A stretch of DNA of 35,481 nt, taken from positions 1-35,481 of the forward strand of contig JAQVWF010000025.1 of assembly GCA_028698615.1 (NCBI GenBank), in the 5' to 3' direction. Shown here piece after piece: positions 33,399-35,481 of this stretch. Each line of letters opens with the position of its first letter. Positions within the stretch are counted from its first letter, which is position 1. A program made the position numbers and the translations under genes. The DNA comes from Syntrophorhabdaceae bacterium (GTDB lineage Bacteria; Desulfobacterota; Syntrophorhabdia; Syntrophorhabdales; Syntrophorhabdaceae). Under the pieces are notes generated by a model. That model had not been told where the DNA came from. It made no database searches and saw nothing but the letters and a program-made list of their open reading frames with translations.

Positions 33399-33746
33399 AT
33401 GAACGGTCCAGGCGCACCGATCAAGGAAGGGAACAATAGAAGCCCCGCGTGTCGGCAATGCGGCTGCTGCTGTTACGTGGATATGGTCATCTACGTCACT
33501 TCTGAAGATATGGAGCGGTGGGAAAGGCAGGGGCGTCAGGATATAATTGCCCGGCTTCGCGACAACAGGGTAATCTGGGCAGGCGACCGGATCGTTGACA
33601 GGTCCGGGGCAAAGGTAACGAACTGTGTCTATCTCAATTGGAACGGCAAGACCTTTTTCTGCGAGATCTACGAAACCCGCCCCATGGTATGTCGCAATTA
33701 TGTCCCCGGTTCGTCCGAACTCTGCCCTCTGTATTATCAGGAATAA
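33399..33746 (+). CDS. YkgJ-type Cys-cluster protein
   Basis: A 115-residue protein of the YkgJ/CxxCxxxxC family, thought to bind zinc or an iron-sulfur cluster. The Cys set is CRQCGCCC (Cys18, 21, 23, 24, 25), then Cys76 (TNCVYL), Cys88 (FFCEIYETRP), Cys98 (MVCRNY) and Cys109 (LCPLYY), the usual family spacing ending in ETRPxxCR. The exact role is unknown. The ribosome-binding site is weak (AGAG). A TTGCAA/TAAAAA pair at 33359-33387 would start transcription only about five bases before the ATG, so its leader may be very short. Confidence 0.88.
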   Translation: MNGPGAPIKEGNNRSPACRQCGCCCYVDMVIYVTSEDMERWERQGRQDIIARLRDNRVIWAGDRIVDRSGAKVTNCVYLNWNGKTFFCEIYETRPMVCRNYVPGSSELCPLYYQE

Positions 33747-33898
33747 CATGGCATCGATCTTGTAGGTCCTCAGTAGACCCGGGAGGACCCTGAACGAGTC
33801 GAGATACCGGCAAGGACTGAAGATGAGGTATGCTATAGGGCGTTTATGACCGACACTATTTACAGCGAGATCGACAAGGCAGGGCGGTGGAAGCAAAG

Positions 33899-34534
33899 AT
33901 GGTCTGGATCTTAAACATGGGTGTTCTTTTCTCGCTGTACACCGTGCTGTGGATGCTGGCCTGTGTGCTCGCCTTCGTCGTGTACCTCAGGGACAGGCGT
34001 TCCTTCGCGTTCTCTCACGGAGACTACTGGCGTCTGCTGTTCACTCCCTGGAAGATCGCGACCTTTCTCATCGCCGCCGCCGCTATGGTCATCATGGCGC
34101 CTTACACGGGTGATCCGACATGGGATGCCTTCGACGCCGGATTCATGTCGCTCATGACCTTTCTCGGCGCCCCCTGGGCCATCGGTTCCCTCTACAGACT
34201 GGCGACGGGGAGACTGCCGCTGAAACAGGGATTTGTGATATTTACGGTGTGGATGTTCACGGTGAGCTGGTCCTATGACCTGTACATCTTCCTTCGCGAC
34301 GGACACTACCCTCTAACCTGGCTCTCGAACATCTTCGCCTCATCCTTCCTCTACGTCACAGCCGGTATTCTCTGGAACCTCGACTGGAGGGAAGGAAAGG
34401 GGGCCATCCTTTCCTTCAGGGAGAAAACCTGGCCATACCCGGCGTCATCGGCCGCGTTCGGCAGGATCATCTTCTTCGCCCTCCCCCTCATGACCCTCGT
34501 CGCGGCAATGATCCTCTATTTCTTCTTCAAATGA
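33899..34534 (+). CDS. six-helix membrane protein of unknown function
   Basis: A 211-residue inner-membrane protein with six predicted hydrophobic segments (about 6-26, 47-64, 77-99, 115-134, 143-166 and 187-209) and few long loops. The third helix and loop read FDAGFMSLMTFLGAPWAIGS and the fourth FTVWMFTVSWSYDLYIFL, rich in Trp and Tyr. I do not recognise the family. The ATG at 33899 is used; a GTG at 33887 in frame adds four residues. It stands alone, with about 150 bases before it that hold no visible gene. Confidence 0.7.
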   Translation: MVWILNMGVLFSLYTVLWMLACVLAFVVYLRDRRSFAFSHGDYWRLLFTPWKIATFLIAAAAMVIMAPYTGDPTWDAFDAGFMSLMTFLGAPWAIGSLYRLATGRLPLKQGFVIFTVWMFTVSWSYDLYIFLRDGHYPLTWLSNIFASSFLYVTAGILWNLDWREGKGAILSFREKTWPYPASSAAFGRIIFFALPLMTLVAAMILYFFFK

Positions 34535-34565
34535 ACAGAGGCTATAGAGGATCCAAAGGTTCTCC

Positions 34566-34725
34566 GTCATTCCGGCGAAGGCCGGAACCCAGGAAAGATC
34601 GCTGATAAGCGACCACCCGGCAAGGGAAAGCTTGGCCCCCTGTTATTTGACCCTTCCTATCATCTTATCCGTATTCTTCCCGTTGCGACAAAGCTCTTCC
34701 TGGATGTCGCTTGCGCGAGAATGAC
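34566..34725. repeat. small intergenic element with imperfect ~30-bp inverted ends (MITE- or REP-like)
   Basis: The left end (34566-34597) begins GTCATTCCGGCGAAGGCCGG and runs to CCAGGAAAG. The right end (34696-34725) is CTTCCTGGATGTCGCTTGCG and runs to GAATGAC, so its reverse complement starts GTCATTC and ends CCAGGAAG like the left end. The left end itself forms a CCGGC/GCCGG hairpin of the widely spread GTCATTCC-type repeat. No transposase gene is present. It fills most of the gap between the membrane protein and the crystallin gene. Confidence 0.65.
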
Positions 34726-34787
34726 AACCCTTAAGGTATCGCCCCCGCAGTTGACCTTCGCCTCCATTACCAGGGTCCATTGAAGGG

Positions 34788-34816
34788 TTGACCTAAAATG
34801 ATGTGCGGTCTATAAT
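34788..34816 (+). promoter_or_regulatory. near-consensus sigma70 promoter of the crystallin gene
   Basis: TTGACC (34788-34793), a 17-base spacer and a perfect TATAAT (34811-34816). The leader is about 22 bases and contains AGGAGGT. This is the strongest promoter and ribosome-binding pair in the window. Confidence 0.8.
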
Positions 34817-34844
34817 CATGAAAAGCGCTAAGGAGGTACACTTT

Positions 34845-35282
34845 ATGAGTCCCATGAGGGCAAGAGGTTTTTACATCATCATGATCCTTGTTGCACTTCC
34901 AATGGTTTTTTTCGTCACCGGATCCGCATCGGCCTGCACCTGGGATCCTGTTGTCAACAAGTGTCATCCTATTGTCGGCGAGATCGTTGTGTACAAACAC
35001 AATTCCTGCAACGGATCGCAATACTACGCTTTCAACGGCAACAATCAGAACGAATTTCCCGATTTTACAAAACTGAAATGGCCTGACGGCAGCAACCTCA
35101 ATGACAGTGTTTCCTGTATAGTGGTCGGACCCAAGACAACATCCAGGTATTACCAGCACACAAAATTTGGCGGAAAAAGCGCCTTGATCAAGAATAAGAA
35201 CAACGATTCATTTATTCAGAAAAAAGTGGGCGGGACCTGGTGGAACGATTCCATAAGCTCCGTCAAGGTCTTTCGCGATTAG
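34845..35282 (+). CDS. secreted beta/gamma-crystallin-family protein
   Basis: A 145-residue exported protein. The ATG at 34845 follows AGGAGGT at seven bases; upstream ATGs are inside the leader. The signal peptide is about 1-30 (ends GSASA, cleavage before CTW). The mature protein is one crystallin domain of two Greek-key motifs. The first has YKHNSCNG (50-57) and ends in NDSVSC (86-91); the second has YQHTKFGG (103-110) and ends in NDSISS (134-139). The two N/D-N/D-x-x-S/T-S sequences are the calcium sites of microbial beta/gamma-crystallins. Five Cys (31, 40, 55, 91 and others nearby) may form disulfides. A calcium-binding envelope or extracellular role is likely. Confidence 0.87.
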   Translation: MSPMRARGFYIIMILVALPMVFFVTGSASACTWDPVVNKCHPIVGEIVVYKHNSCNGSQYYAFNGNNQNEFPDFTKLKWPDGSNLNDSVSCIVVGPKTTSRYYQHTKFGGKSALIKNKNNDSFIQKKVGGTWWNDSISSVKVFRD

Positions 35283-35376
35283 GCGGGAAAGGACCTGAGG
35301 GGACATCCTGTAATCCTCCTGTCAACATAAATATCAATACTCAATGATATCGGTCATGTGTCTTTTCCCGCCTTTT
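35281..35376 (+). terminator. possible 3' structure after the crystallin gene
   Basis: AGGCGGGAAA (35281-35290, starting in the stop codon) and TTTCCCGCCT (35364-35373) are perfect inverted copies, and TTTGTTGT follows the second. The 73-base loop is long for a terminator. The remaining bases to 35481 show no gene start or other signal I can support. Confidence 0.3.
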
Positions 35377-35481
35377 GTTGTGCGCACGTCTCCCATGGGT
35401 CTTCATCCAATACCCTTACCTTAATGTCCGGCGACTATCTCACCCTTAAGGCGAACCCGCACCTCATCGTTATCAGTATCC

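Noticed and set aside
1-35481. CRISPR array, tRNA, rRNA, insertion sequence, prophage or defence system
   Set aside because: No regularly spaced repeats, cloverleaf sequences, rRNA segments, transposase, integrase or recognised defence genes were seen on either strand.

Overview
The window is about 35.5 kb of a moderately GC-rich bacterial chromosome with compact operons on both strands. The gene content suggests an anaerobic member of the Desulfobacterota (former Deltaproteobacteria), perhaps a syntroph or aromatic-acid degrader: a sigma54-controlled Liv-type ABC transporter joined to an acyl-CoA ligase, a molybdate operon, arsenic methylation, GH57/DUF3536 and YkgJ-type proteins. The taxon is an inference, because no rRNA or tRNA gene is visible.

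Layout. (1) 1-1512, minus strand: an arsenic operon (arsM, arsR, then a gene cut by the window edge) behind a sigma70 promoter whose -10 box lies inside a perfect 11-bp inverted repeat, the likely ArsR operator. (2) 1962-6407, plus strand: a small membrane protein, then a three-gene unit made of a STAS-domain protein with an unassigned C-terminal part, an ABC permease fused to its own substrate-binding domain, and an ABC ATPase. (3) 6466-10850: a small charged protein, then on the minus strand an M23 peptidase overlapping a GH57/DUF3536 glycoside hydrolase. (4) 10934-20796, minus strand: histidine kinase, NtrC-type regulator, a free-standing 55-residue Fis-type HTH protein, a 9-bp inverted repeat, a sigma54 promoter, then livK-livH-livM-livG-livF and an acyl-CoA ligase, closed by a rho-independent terminator. 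(5) 20863-24695: a P2-type cation ATPase and a convergent GNAT protein. (6) 24866-30066, plus strand: a metal island with DUF364, a metal-chelate binding protein, a broken TetR gene, and a di-Mop molbindin with modC, modA and modB behind a ModE-like operator. (7) 30155-35481: mixed single genes, namely a cytidylate-kinase-like protein, a YqaA/DedA protein, unknown proteins, a YkgJ Cys-cluster protein, a six-helix membrane protein, a small repeat element with inverted ends, and a secreted beta/gamma-crystallin protein with a consensus promoter.

How the genes work together. The liv region reads as one circuit: the cytoplasmic kinase phosphorylates the NtrC-type regulator, which activates the sigma54 promoter before livK. 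The operon then imports an organic acid and may activate it to a CoA thioester. The small HTH protein, related to the regulator's own DNA-binding domain and encoded next to the candidate enhancer, is the most unusual component. The STAS plus fused permease/binding-protein transporter is the second unusual system.
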